Shown here: piece by piece, positions 7,834-15,111 of the stretch | Layout: each line of letters begins with the position of its first letter | Position numbering within the stretch: the stretch's first letter is position 1 | Source of the DNA: CAYVKY01 sp964452115 | GTDB lineage: Bacteria; Bacteroidota; Ignavibacteria; Tepidaquicellales; Tepidaquicellaceae | Direction of reading: 5' to 3' | Length of the DNA: 15,873 bases | Assembly: GCA_964452115.1 (NCBI GenBank) | Contig: CAYVKY010000042.1 | Coordinates: 1 to 15,873 of the forward strand | The notes under the pieces: model-generated | The model's input: the letters and a program-made list of their open reading frames with translations, nothing else | What the model was told of the DNA's origin: nothing | Database searches by the model: none | Translations under genes and position numbers: made by a program

Positions 7834-8163
7834 TTTATCGCCGAAACTGCCGAGAAAAAATAAAAATGCAGGAAGCGCATAAAGCGCAAAATACGGACCC
7901 TGAGGGAACTCCCTTTTAAAAATATATTCAAAAAGATAAAACAGCGTAAGGCATAGCACCGTCAGGATACCGCCCGCACGGGGTTTGAACCACGCATATA
8001 TCATAGCGGCTGACATACCGAAAGGAAAAAATATAAACATAATTATTTCCTTGTAAGTGATTTTGGTGCTCAGCGGCTCGCCTCCGAAAATAAACAACAA
8101 TATAATACCGATAAATAAAATGCTTAAAATTTTTGCCGATATATTGAAAATTTTATAAATCAT
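7816..8163 (-). CDS. small four-helix membrane protein of unknown function
   Basis: Starting at the ATG at 8161-8163, this gives 115 residues. The frame stays open upstream to a TTG at 8200-8202, but that codon lies inside the terminator hairpin of the cold-shock gene, so the ATG is preferred. The product has about four hydrophobic helices with short loops, including FFPFGMSAAMIYAWFKPRAGG in the middle, and a basic C-terminus (KSLRKN). The pattern resembles small uncharacterised membrane proteins (DUF-type) of Bacteroidota; I assign no function. Its 3' end overlaps the convergent T9SS propeller gene by 18 bp, and no separate terminator is visible. Confidence 0.65.
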   Translation of the reverse strand: MIYKIFNISAKILSILFIGIILLFIFGGEPLSTKITYKEIIMFIFFPFGMSAAMIYAWFKPRAGGILTVLCLTLFYLFEYIFKREFPQGPYFALYALPAFLFFLGSFGDKSLRKN

Positions 8164-8190
8164 ATTGCGGATTCTTTTATATAAAAAAAA

Positions 8191-8220
8191 TGGTTCCCGC
8201 AAAATTAATTACGGGAACCA
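8191..8220 (-). terminator. intrinsic terminator of the cold-shock gene
   Basis: TGGTTCCCG (8191-8199) pairs perfectly with CGGGAACCA (8212-8220), giving a 9-bp stem with a 12-base loop. On the minus strand it is followed by eight T residues (from 8183-8190). It lies 21 bases after the cold-shock stop codon. No T-tract follows on the plus strand, so it is unidirectional. Confidence 0.9.
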
Positions 8221-8241
8221 AAACTCTAATGCAAAAAGAAT

Positions 8242-8442
8242 TTATACTTTCTTAACATTAGCTGCCTGAGGTCCTTTTTGTCCGTCTTCAACATCAAATT
8301 CGACCGTATCACCTTCATTCAGAGTTTTATATCCTTCAGAAACGATTGCGCCAAAATGTACGAAAACGTCTGAACCTGATTCGCGTGTAATAAAGCCGTA
8401 ACCTTTAGCCGCGTTGAACCATTTTACAGTTCCTTTTTCCAT
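8242..8442 (-). CDS. cold-shock domain protein (CspA family)
   Basis: This 66-residue protein is a single cold-shock domain of full family length. RNP1 is KGYGFI (13-18) and RNP2 is VFVHF (26-30). KWFNAAKG at the start and EGDTVEFDVEDGQKGPQAANV at the end are classic. The protein binds single-stranded RNA/DNA in the cytoplasm, typically as an RNA chaperone or antiterminator. It is monocistronic: an intrinsic terminator follows directly, and the upstream receptor gene has its own terminator. The leader can be up to about 240 bases, is very AT-rich and may contain regulatory structure, as is common for cold-shock genes. Which paralogue it is cannot be said. Confidence 0.95.
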   Translation of the reverse strand: MEKGTVKWFNAAKGYGFITRESGSDVFVHFGAIVSEGYKTLNEGDTVEFDVEDGQKGPQAANVKKV

Positions 8443-8680
8443 GTAGCAATTACTATTTTAATTTATTGATTTCTTTCTGTTTTTAAATTCCACCATTGCA
8501 AATTTAATACCCGTTTAAAATAGGTGTTGCTCTGGAACTAAAACGTGAAAGTTAAATTGTAAAAAAACTATATCCTATATTTATTTAATTTAGAATAATG
8601 TCTAATAATCTAAAAATAATTATTAACTTAATCAAGTCACAATTTTCTGTAAAAAAAATTCGCATAAAATTATAAAAAAA
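8443..8680 (-). promoter_or_regulatory. AT-rich leader/promoter region of the cold-shock gene
   Basis: These 238 bases lie between the cold-shock start codon and the terminator of the upstream receptor gene, so they must carry the cold-shock promoter and any 5' untranslated region. A TAAATTTG box on the minus strand (8499-8506) matches the Bacteroidota -7 element but has no clear -33 partner. I could not fix a transcription start or a defined structure, and there is no small gene. Confidence 0.35.
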
Positions 8681-8704
8681 ATCCCCCTGCGAATGCAGGG
8701 GGAT
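8681..8704 (-). terminator. intrinsic terminator of the second TonB receptor gene
   Basis: ATCCCCCTGC (8681-8690) pairs perfectly over 10 bp with GCAGGGGGAT (8695-8704) around a 4-base loop. On the minus strand a run of T follows (complement of 8674-8681). It lies 37 bases after the receptor stop codon and is unidirectional. Confidence 0.92.
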
Positions 8705-8741
8705 CAAATTAAAGAGGGGTGGAGAAATCTGAGGGTTCAGA

Positions 8742-10853
8742 CTATTTGAAACGAAAACTTAATGTGCCGAATATTTCGAACGGGGCACCCGGCTGATAAG
8801 AATTGCCGCCCGGATCCGGTTCGGTGAAGGCTACCCATTTTCTGTTGAAAATGTTCTTTGCGTTGAGCGATGCTTCACACTGATATCCGAAAAGATTTGT
8901 TACGTAGCCGAGACGTGCGTTGAAGAGTGCAAATCCGGGAACTGATTCCGCAAGGATGTTTGCTCCGTCAATGTATGAACGGCTGTAAATTTCCGAGCCG
9001 AAGCCGATGTACAATTCAGGAATGATATTGTATTGCAGGTCAATATATGCCTGATGTTCGGGTGAATTCGGAAGATAATTCTTATTCTGTACGTATTTGA
9101 TGTTTGTGGTGTCATCCATTATAATTCTTTCGGGGTTGGTGATGTCATACTTGAATTCCGAAAGTGTATATGCGAACTGCAATGTAACTTGTTCAATTGG
9201 TTTTAATTTCAGGTATAATTCCGCACCGATTCTGTTGCTTCCGAGTGAATTTCCGAGTGAGTCAGTGTTTCTGTAGAATGTTTCTGACGGTCTCCATGGC
9301 ACTCTGAATCTGTCGAAATCATTTTTTGTGTTAAGATAGAATCCCGTTAATTCATAATACACTTTACCTTTCATGCAATCTCCCCTTAATCCGATTTCTG
9401 TTCCCGTGGAGGTTGCTTCTACAAGGTTTTTGTTAAAGCCGCCGAAGTTATCGGGATTGTTTGCTAATTCTTCTACAGACGGCGGTACAAAGCCTGTTCC
9501 GACGTTTGCATAGAAATTCAGATTCGGAATCGGAGTATAAGTAAGTCCGAATCTTCCGGTCACTCTGTCAAAGTCTTTCGTGTCCGAAAGGTCTGCAGGT
9601 GTTTTAAATTTGTCATCCAGTTTGTAATGAATGTTGTCATATCTTCCGCTGGCAGTTGCACTCCAGTATTTTGCAAAATCAATTTTATAGGTTGCAAATG
9701 CTCCCAAGCCGCGCTGGTCAATTGTTTCATTCGATTGGAATGAACTGTAATCTTCAACACCGCCGCCAAGATTGGCTCTGCCTGTCTGGTCGATTGTCTG
9801 GAACTGTATGTCTCCTCCAACGCTGATGGTATGTCTTAAATCTTTGTTGCCAAAACTTCCGATATACTGCAGTGAACCTCCCGGTGTTACATAAATTCTG
9901 TTTGTAACCGTGCTTGGTACAGACTCTTTGAAAGCGGTTCTTCTTACGAATGCGCTAAAGAGGAGTGAATTGTCGGGAGAGATTGTGTATTCACCGCTCA
10001 GACCGGTTGCGAATCTCTGTGTGTAGAGATATTCGTTTTTCGGTACTGCATCGGCATTCGGTTGTTTCGGGTCTGACTGGTATTGCGAAAGGTTTAATCC
10101 TTCGGCGTTTTCACTGTATGATTCAGTGTAATACATTACCGGAGTGATTTTCAATCCTTTAACTCCGTAATAGTTTCCTATTCCGTAGAGATTGTTACCC
10201 CAGTAATGAGTGTGTGTTCTGTAACCGTCGCCCATCATTCTTGACATGGTAACTTTGTAATCTGCATCTTTTACGGTTCCGCCGAATTCACCGAGTGCTT
10301 TCCAGAAATTGAAAGTGCCGTATGAAGCAGAGAAGCCGCCGTTGAGATTTTGTTTCGGAGCGTTTAAAGTTTTGATGTTAACAATTCCGCCGGAACTGCT
10401 GCCGCCGAATATTGATGCGGAAGGTCCGCGAAGGACTTCGATTTTACTTACGTTTCCCCAATCCACATCATAGAGGTCAGGTGTGAATCCCGCCGGGTCA
10501 TTTAATGGAAGTCCGTCCATAAGGAACTTGATTCCTCTGATTCCTCTTTCGGAAAGGATTCCTTGTCCGCGGATTGAAAGGTGCACTCTTGGTCCGTCTG
10601 CCTGGTCGTCTATCTTTACGCCCGGCACGAGTTTCAGTGCTTCATTTACTGAAATGGTTTTGCTTAATGTTGCACCTAATTGGTCTTTTGTTACAATTGA
10701 TGTCGCGAATGGAAGATTTTTCAACGGCGTTGATATCTTTGTCGCAGTTACAAGTACGTTAAAAGGATATCTGAACTTAGCCGAATCTTCCTGCGCATAC
10801 ATTACGCTGTTTAGCATAATTAATGCTGCAATAAAAAGAATTGCTCTTTTCAT
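8742..10853 (-). CDS. TonB-dependent outer-membrane receptor
   Basis: This is a 703-residue receptor. The signal peptide covers 1-20 (ending MYA, then QED). A TonB-box-like NVLVTATK is at 32-39. The plug domain, about 40-165, contains EALKLVPGV, HLSIRGQG, RGIRGIKFLMDGLPLNDP (103-120), KIEVLRGPSASIFG and SSGGIVNI. A long beta-barrel follows, with GTGFVPPSVEELANNP as the conserved barrel strand and a final strand GTLSFRFK. Plug features put it in the same broad FecA-like group as the receptor at 4097-6220, but the two are clearly diverged, so this is not a recent duplication. A co-oriented gene for a small membrane-anchored protein ends 53 bp upstream. A strong terminator follows. The ligand is unknown. 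Confidence 0.92.
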   Translation of the reverse strand: MKRAILFIAALIMLNSVMYAQEDSAKFRYPFNVLVTATKISTPLKNLPFATSIVTKDQLGATLSKTISVNEALKLVPGVKIDDQADGPRVHLSIRGQGILSERGIRGIKFLMDGLPLNDPAGFTPDLYDVDWGNVSKIEVLRGPSASIFGGSSSGGIVNIKTLNAPKQNLNGGFSASYGTFNFWKALGEFGGTVKDADYKVTMSRMMGDGYRTHTHYWGNNLYGIGNYYGVKGLKITPVMYYTESYSENAEGLNLSQYQSDPKQPNADAVPKNEYLYTQRFATGLSGEYTISPDNSLLFSAFVRRTAFKESVPSTVTNRIYVTPGGSLQYIGSFGNKDLRHTISVGGDIQFQTIDQTGRANLGGGVEDYSSFQSNETIDQRGLGAFATYKIDFAKYWSATASGRYDNIHYKLDDKFKTPADLSDTKDFDRVTGRFGLTYTPIPNLNFYANVGTGFVPPSVEELANNPDNFGGFNKNLVEATSTGTEIGLRGDCMKGKVYYELTGFYLNTKNDFDRFRVPWRPSETFYRNTDSLGNSLGSNRIGAELYLKLKPIEQVTLQFAYTLSEFKYDITNPERIIMDDTTNIKYVQNKNYLPNSPEHQAYIDLQYNIIPELYIGFGSEIYSRSYIDGANILAESVPGFALFNARLGYVTNLFGYQCEASLNAKNIFNRKWVAFTEPDPGGNSYQPGAPFEIFGTLSFRFK

Positions 10854-10906
10854 AACGATAATTAATTTAGGTTAAAAAAAAATAAATTTAAAAATATGGT
10901 ATTATC

Positions 10907-11440
10907 TTAAACAGTCTTTGGAGGGGGTGTGGGGCTGTCTGTTATGTATGAGATGTAAAAATCAGATTTATTAATTCTTAATATATTAGAATCTTCGTTT
11001 AATGATAAAGCATAATCGCTGCTTATCACGCCTGTAATCGTTAAAAGATTTTGCGACGTTACGCTTCTGCTATGCTGTTTTGAATTTTCAGATTTGTTGA
11101 TATTGGAAGTTGCGTTAGCCACAAATTCCGATTCTTTGGTGTCACAGTAAACTTTGAAGTATAAATTATTCTCATCCTCGTCTTTGCTTATTATGTCATA
11201 GCGCATTCCGTTCATAATAATTTCACTGTCTTCGAGTATAATAGAATTGTCTGGATTATTTTTTGAAATAATTATCTGAGTAATACTGCTTTCGGGGATG
11301 TCTTCTTCGTTGGAAAGTAAAACTTTGGATTCTTCTTTTATTTTTTCCTGAATAAAATCATACAGGTACATCACGCCGCCGTTTTGAAACAGCAGACAGA
11401 TAATTACAACCATTGACAGTATAATTCTATTCAGCTTCAT
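10907..11440 (-). CDS. membrane-anchored hypothetical protein upstream of a TonB receptor
   Basis: This 177-residue protein has an N-terminal hydrophobic segment (about 5-20) that could be a signal peptide or anchor. A charged stretch follows (DFIQEKIKEESKVLL), then a mixed beta-like region with NGMRYDIISKDEDENNLYFKVYCDTKE, a polar Ser/Asn-rich linker, and a proline-rich end SPTPPPKTV. From memory, small Bacteroidota proteins with a similar layout (N-terminal helix, central 'NGK-x-YDI ... Y-x-x-x-C/D-x-KE' part, PPPK-type tail) are often encoded next to TonB-dependent receptors, but their function is not known to me. Here too the receptor gene follows after 53 bp on the same strand with no terminator between. 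I assign no function. Confidence 0.65.
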   Translation of the reverse strand: MKLNRIILSMVVIICLLFQNGGVMYLYDFIQEKIKEESKVLLSNEEDIPESSITQIIISKNNPDNSIILEDSEIIMNGMRYDIISKDEDENNLYFKVYCDTKESEFVANATSNINKSENSKQHSRSVTSQNLLTITGVISSDYALSLNEDSNILRINKSDFYISYITDSPTPPPKTV

Positions 11441-11461
11441 ATCTCATTATTAATATCACTA

Positions 11462-11493
11462 CAAATATAAAAAGATACATTCGTAAATACAAT
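11462..11493 (-). promoter_or_regulatory. candidate Bacteroidota-type promoter
   Basis: On the minus strand ATTG (11490-11493) and TATATTTG (11462-11469) are separated by 20 bases. The second box is a perfect TAnnTTTG, and the first matches TTTG in three of four positions. The start codon of the small membrane-anchored protein lies 21 bases further on. It would drive that gene and probably the TonB receptor after it. Confidence 0.5.
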
Positions 11494-11598
11494 TATTATT
11501 ATTTTCTATATTTCTATTGCAGTCTTTTTTAAAAACGAGCGATGAATAATTCATAATAAATTGAGAGTGCGTAATAAATTTATTTACGGATATTTCTT

Positions 11599-11620
11599 GG
11601 AAACCGTTGAAACGGTTTCC
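11599..11620. repeat. perfect palindrome, 10-bp arms
   Basis: GGAAACCGTT (11599-11608) and AACGGTTTCC (11611-11620) are perfect inverted arms around GA. The centre has the same TT-GA-AA layout as the neighbouring palindrome at 11639-11658, which starts 18 bases later. No T-tract follows on either strand, so a terminator role is unlikely. The pair resembles a REP doublet. Confidence 0.75.
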
Positions 11621-11636
11621 ATTTAATATTATATCA

Positions 11637-11666
11637 TACCCACGGTTGAAACCGTGGGCTTAAGTT
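11637..11666 (-). repeat. 30-bp palindrome-bearing dispersed repeat, copy 2 (inverted)
   Basis: The core CCCACGGTTGAAACCGTGGG (11639-11658) is a perfect palindrome with 9-bp arms. Together with the CTTAAGTT flank, the 30 bp equal the reverse complement of 3937-3966 with one difference (a stem mismatch in that copy). This copy is therefore the intact form and lies in the opposite orientation. Confidence 0.8.
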
Positions 11667-11778
11667 TAGGAAAATTTAATTTAATATTTATCTATCGAAT
11701 AATTTTCGTTTTTGCACATCCTCCGAAGCATCGATACGACGAGGCAGACTCAGGAACTAAGGGGTTTACGAAATAAAA

Positions 11779-11837
11779 ATTTCACATTTTACATTTTATA
11801 TTTCACATTTTACATTTTACATTTTACATTTTACATT
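11779..11837. repeat. heptamer array (ATTTTAC)n, 8.4 copies
   Basis: Eight heptamers in register followed by ATT: five are exactly ATTTTAC, two are ATTTCAC and one is ATTTTAT. The last two bases are shared with the stop codon (11836-11838) of the 1086-residue T9SS gene, so the array is the immediate 3' flank of that gene. The 3' flank of the gene ending at 224 has the same heptamer on the same strand. Variant units sit at the end far from the gene. Confidence 0.88.
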
Positions 11838-14800
11838 ATTTGACAAGGACCATCCTTTTTATTGCACTGAAATCGCCTGCTGCAAGTTTATAGAAATACA
11901 CACCGCTTGAAAGCTTCGATGCATCGAATGTTACAGAATAGTATCCTGCTTTGCGCAACTCGTTTAATATCACTTCAACTTCTCTGCCGGTAATGTCATA
12001 AATCTTCAGATTTACGACGGCATCATTCGGCAGGGAGAAATCAATTTTTGTGGAAGGGTTAAACGGATTCGGATAATTTTGCAGCAGTGTAAATTTTGAA
12101 GGCAATGATATTTCTATCACCGTACTCAGTGTGAAGTATTGATAGTTTCCGTTGTTATCAATTTGTTTCAGTCTGTACTGATATGTCCCTGATTCAAGAT
12201 TTTTATCCGTGAAAGAATAATTCGTCGGTGTTGATTTTGTGCCGCTGCCTTTCACGAAGCCGGATGTAGTCCAGTTATCAAGTCCGCTTATAGTTTTTTC
12301 AATATTAAATCCAGCATTGTTTATCTCCGATTCAGTAGCCCAATGCAGCTGAACATCCCGCCCGCCGGATACCGCGGTAAATGCAGACAGTGTAACGGGA
12401 AGCGGCGCATCTTCTCCGCTGATTGTCCATTGTGAAAAATGCGTTACCGATGCCGAAATTCCGCGAAGCGTCGGAGAATAAGTTGTCGGGTCTATATAAG
12501 CACCGACCGGTGACCAGTTTGTGCCATTGTTTGTACTTGTAAACATCTGTGCTCTCACATTCGAACCAAACTGATGACCGTTGTCAAAAACAGGAAGCCA
12601 TTCATAAGTAACATTCCTGCCCGATACGGGCTGGTTTGTCGGAACAACGTCCCACATACTTTTTATTCCGGAATTGGCTCCTACAATAATTATTCCCTGA
12701 GTGCCGGTATATCGTGTAATCGTCACATTGCCTAAGTTATCCGCTCCGCCGGCAATATAGCAGTTCAGGAAATACAAACTTCCCGTGCCCGGATTTCTTG
12801 CAAGCATTGATGATATGCCGTTAGTGTAACTTGAATTCGATTCAACAGGCGTGTTTGCGGTTGTTGCATAAATCACTTTGTTTGTACCTGTAGTGAGCAC
12901 GCCGTTTGTAAAAGTAACATTATTCACAATGTTCAGGTCTCCTGTCAGAGTTACGCCGTTTGCTCTGTTTACTGTGAGTGAATAAAGTGTCAGCGGTGGA
13001 ATTGACAGATTCGCTCCGCTTCCGCCTGCAGATACCGATGAAGTGCTGCCGCCCGTAAGCGTGGCGCCACCTGTTAAATTCAATGTGCCGTTAATTCCAA
13101 GTGTATTTGTACCAATAAGGAAACTGCCGGTTTGAATGGCAAGAGCACCGTTTATTGTGTATGGCGTTGAAGAAGCAAATGTCGGAGCAATCACTTTGAA
13201 GTTATCCAGGTTGCAGTCATTTCCGAATGCAGAAGTAAATCTGAATGCAATATAAACTGCAGACTGATTTTCGAGTGTTGAAGGAAGTGATACTTCGATT
13301 GTTTTCCATTCATAAGTTATACCGTCTATGTATCTGTAAAAGTCATTTGCAAATGGTGTGAATGTAGTGCCGTTTGTTGAATACATCAATGTTACTTTAT
13401 CATCATTGGTTTGTTCATAGTCTCTGGTGAAATCAAATGATATTTTAATATTGGTTTTATTAAGTGTACTGAAAGGAGATGTCATTTTTAAATCTATCAC
13501 CGACCCTGAATCACAGGAACCGGAATTAAAATTCACAAATCTGCTTCCTTCAGTCGGAGTATATGTATTTCCAAACGGTGTAGTGATAGAAGTAACAAAA
13601 GTCAATGCGGGCGTTACTCCGGGACTTGAAATTACTTGTGTTGTCCAGCCTGCCGGTATCGTTGATGTGTTGAATCCCTGGCTGTAAATTGCATCAAATG
13701 AAAGCGGAAGACTTTTTAAATTAAATGTAGTTGTATTGGATTTTGTAAGATTATTTGTTGATGCCGTACCCAGTTCGTAGCCGCTGCTCATCGCAGCTGC
13801 GCCCTGATAGAAAACATTTACCTGTCCGGCAAAAGTTGGCAGCGAAGCTAACCTTCCGCCGGTTACATATACATTTGAATTATTATTCAGCGTAAGATAG
13901 TTTGCATTTGAAAGCGTTCCGCTTGTAAGATTAAGATTGTTAGAAATGCTTACATTTCCAAGCATGGTTATTCCTGCTGAATTGTTTATCGTAAGGTCTT
14001 TCAATCCGTTTATAATATTACAAAGTGTGGTTGAAGTGCTGCCGCTGAAAACGATTGATGAAGTTGCGCCGCCGGTGATGCTGCCGCCTATATATCTGAA
14101 TGCAGAATTATTGAAAGTGATTGTGTTACTGCCGATGTTCAAGTTCCCGTCAATTATCTGCATCTGATTTGTAATAATCAGGCTGCTGGTCAGGTCTATT
14201 TCCCCGCCGATGTCTGACAAATAAAAATTATAGACATTATCATTTGAGGGAATTTCAAATCCGGTTGAACTTATATCGCAAGTCGAGTAAAATAATGTCA
14301 ACTTCGTTCCGGCATTAAACGTCGGAGATGCATCAAATGAACCTGCCGGATTTTGCCCTGAATTCCCGCCGTCTCCGCGTTGAATAAACCCGCTTGTGCC
14401 GTTACCGATTTTCAATTGAGCGCTCTTCGTAAGAACTCCCTGCATCAGATACATATTATAAACCGATATCTGAGAAGCATATGTAGGTATCGTGACTCCT
14501 GCAGGGTTATCAATTACTAATGTTTGAATTGTATTCCCTGAGATTGTACCGGTGTTTGTAAATGTCTGAGCCACCGAACCGATAAAATACAATTGAGATG
14601 ATGCAGAATTAAAGTTCAGAGTTGCACCTGTACTATTTTGAAGGCTCTGATAAAGAAACAGCGAAGTTATATCTGATGCGCCTGCACTTGCAATCAAGCT
14701 TCCGTTGTTAGTCAGGTTTCCGAATACGCTTAAATCGCAATCCGCTGAAATTGTCAATGACTTGGATGCATTTATAGTCAGGGAATTGCATTCCGCATAA

Positions 14801-15096
14801 TAATTATCAACTGTGATTGTATGATTGATTGTTACATTGTCCGCACTTGTTGGGATATTTCCTGTGCTCCATACCGTACCATCGAACCAGCTCCCATTTT
14901 TCGTGGTTGTTATATTTGTAAGCGGCGACTGAAGGGATTTTAATTTATTATATTTCCCGTTTGGTTTTACTTTTTCACTTATTCTCCCTTTATCGGGAAT
15001 ATATGTATGGCTTTTCTTAGCTTGCGAAAAAGCATTAAGCGAACAAAAAATTATTATTATCGCTATGCACGATGAAACGTATGATATTTTTTTCAT
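11836..15096 (-). CDS. large T9SS-exported surface protein with beta-helix repeats and an adhesin-like domain
   Basis: This is a 1086-residue secreted protein. Residues 1-25 are a signal peptide ending FSQ. Residues about 62-130 look like a G8-type start (GTVWSTGNIPTSADNVTINHTITVD), followed by Ser/Thr/Asn-rich beta-helix-like repeats to about 460 with recurring 'LTINNSAGITMLGNVSISNNLNL' type units. Residues about 468-637 (YSQGFNTSTIPAGW to DNFKVIAP) match the cleaved-adhesin/choice-of-anchor-J jelly-roll fold. Beta-helix repeats resume at about 640-800. Residues 898-995 are the fibronectin-like domain that often precedes sorting domains. Residues 1000-1086 are the T9SS C-terminal domain (LLQNYPNPFNPSTKIDF, IYDITGREV, SSGVYFYKL). 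It is probably a surface adhesin or structural protein. It follows another T9SS cargo gene after 15 bp and ends against a heptamer array. Confidence 0.88.
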   Translation of the reverse strand: MKKISYVSSCIAIIIIFCSLNAFSQAKKSHTYIPDKGRISEKVKPNGKYNKLKSLQSPLTNITTTKNGSWFDGTVWSTGNIPTSADNVTINHTITVDNYYAECNSLTINASKSLTISADCDLSVFGNLTNNGSLIASAGASDITSLFLYQSLQNSTGATLNFNSASSQLYFIGSVAQTFTNTGTISGNTIQTLVIDNPAGVTIPTYASQISVYNMYLMQGVLTKSAQLKIGNGTSGFIQRGDGGNSGQNPAGSFDASPTFNAGTKLTLFYSTCDISSTGFEIPSNDNVYNFYLSDIGGEIDLTSSLIITNQMQIIDGNLNIGSNTITFNNSAFRYIGGSITGGATSSIVFSGSTSTTLCNIINGLKDLTINNSAGITMLGNVSISNNLNLTSGTLSNANYLTLNNNSNVYVTGGRLASLPTFAGQVNVFYQGAAAMSSGYELGTASTNNLTKSNTTTFNLKSLPLSFDAIYSQGFNTSTIPAGWTTQVISSPGVTPALTFVTSITTPFGNTYTPTEGSRFVNFNSGSCDSGSVIDLKMTSPFSTLNKTNIKISFDFTRDYEQTNDDKVTLMYSTNGTTFTPFANDFYRYIDGITYEWKTIEVSLPSTLENQSAVYIAFRFTSAFGNDCNLDNFKVIAPTFASSTPYTINGALAIQTGSFLIGTNTLGINGTLNLTGGATLTGGSTSSVSAGGSGANLSIPPLTLYSLTVNRANGVTLTGDLNIVNNVTFTNGVLTTGTNKVIYATTANTPVESNSSYTNGISSMLARNPGTGSLYFLNCYIAGGADNLGNVTITRYTGTQGIIIVGANSGIKSMWDVVPTNQPVSGRNVTYEWLPVFDNGHQFGSNVRAQMFTSTNNGTNWSPVGAYIDPTTYSPTLRGISASVTHFSQWTISGEDAPLPVTLSAFTAVSGGRDVQLHWATESEINNAGFNIEKTISGLDNWTTSGFVKGSGTKSTPTNYSFTDKNLESGTYQYRLKQIDNNGNYQYFTLSTVIEISLPSKFTLLQNYPNPFNPSTKIDFSLPNDAVVNLKIYDITGREVEVILNELRKAGYYSVTFDASKLSSGVYFYKLAAGDFSAIKRMVLVK

Positions 15097-15111
15097 TTCC
15101 TGAAATTTTAT

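Larger units (their letters stand above)
11441..11835. other. intergenic region with palindromes and heptamer array
   Basis: These 395 bases hold no convincing gene. They contain a promoter candidate (11462-11493), two short perfect palindromes (11599-11620 and 11639-11658) and the heptamer array abutting the T9SS gene (11779-11837). A GC-richer patch at about 11717-11765 has no feature I recognise. Confidence 0.6.

Noticed and set aside
10483..10875. Plus-strand open frame of 130 residues
   Set aside because: It is antisense to the start of the second TonB receptor, whose signal peptide, TonB box and plug motifs make the minus strand the coding one.
11639..11658. Hairpin as intrinsic terminator
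   Set aside because: No T-tract follows on either strand, and it lies upstream of, not behind, the nearest minus-strand gene start.
3937..11666. Composite transposon bounded by inverted 30-bp repeats
   Set aside because: The repeats are themselves palindromes, no transposase lies between or near them, and the enclosed genes look like ordinary envelope genes in several operons. Scattered REP-like elements explain them better.
11779..11837. CRISPR-like array
   Set aside because: The units are 7-bp contiguous tandem repeats without spacers, and no cas genes are present.
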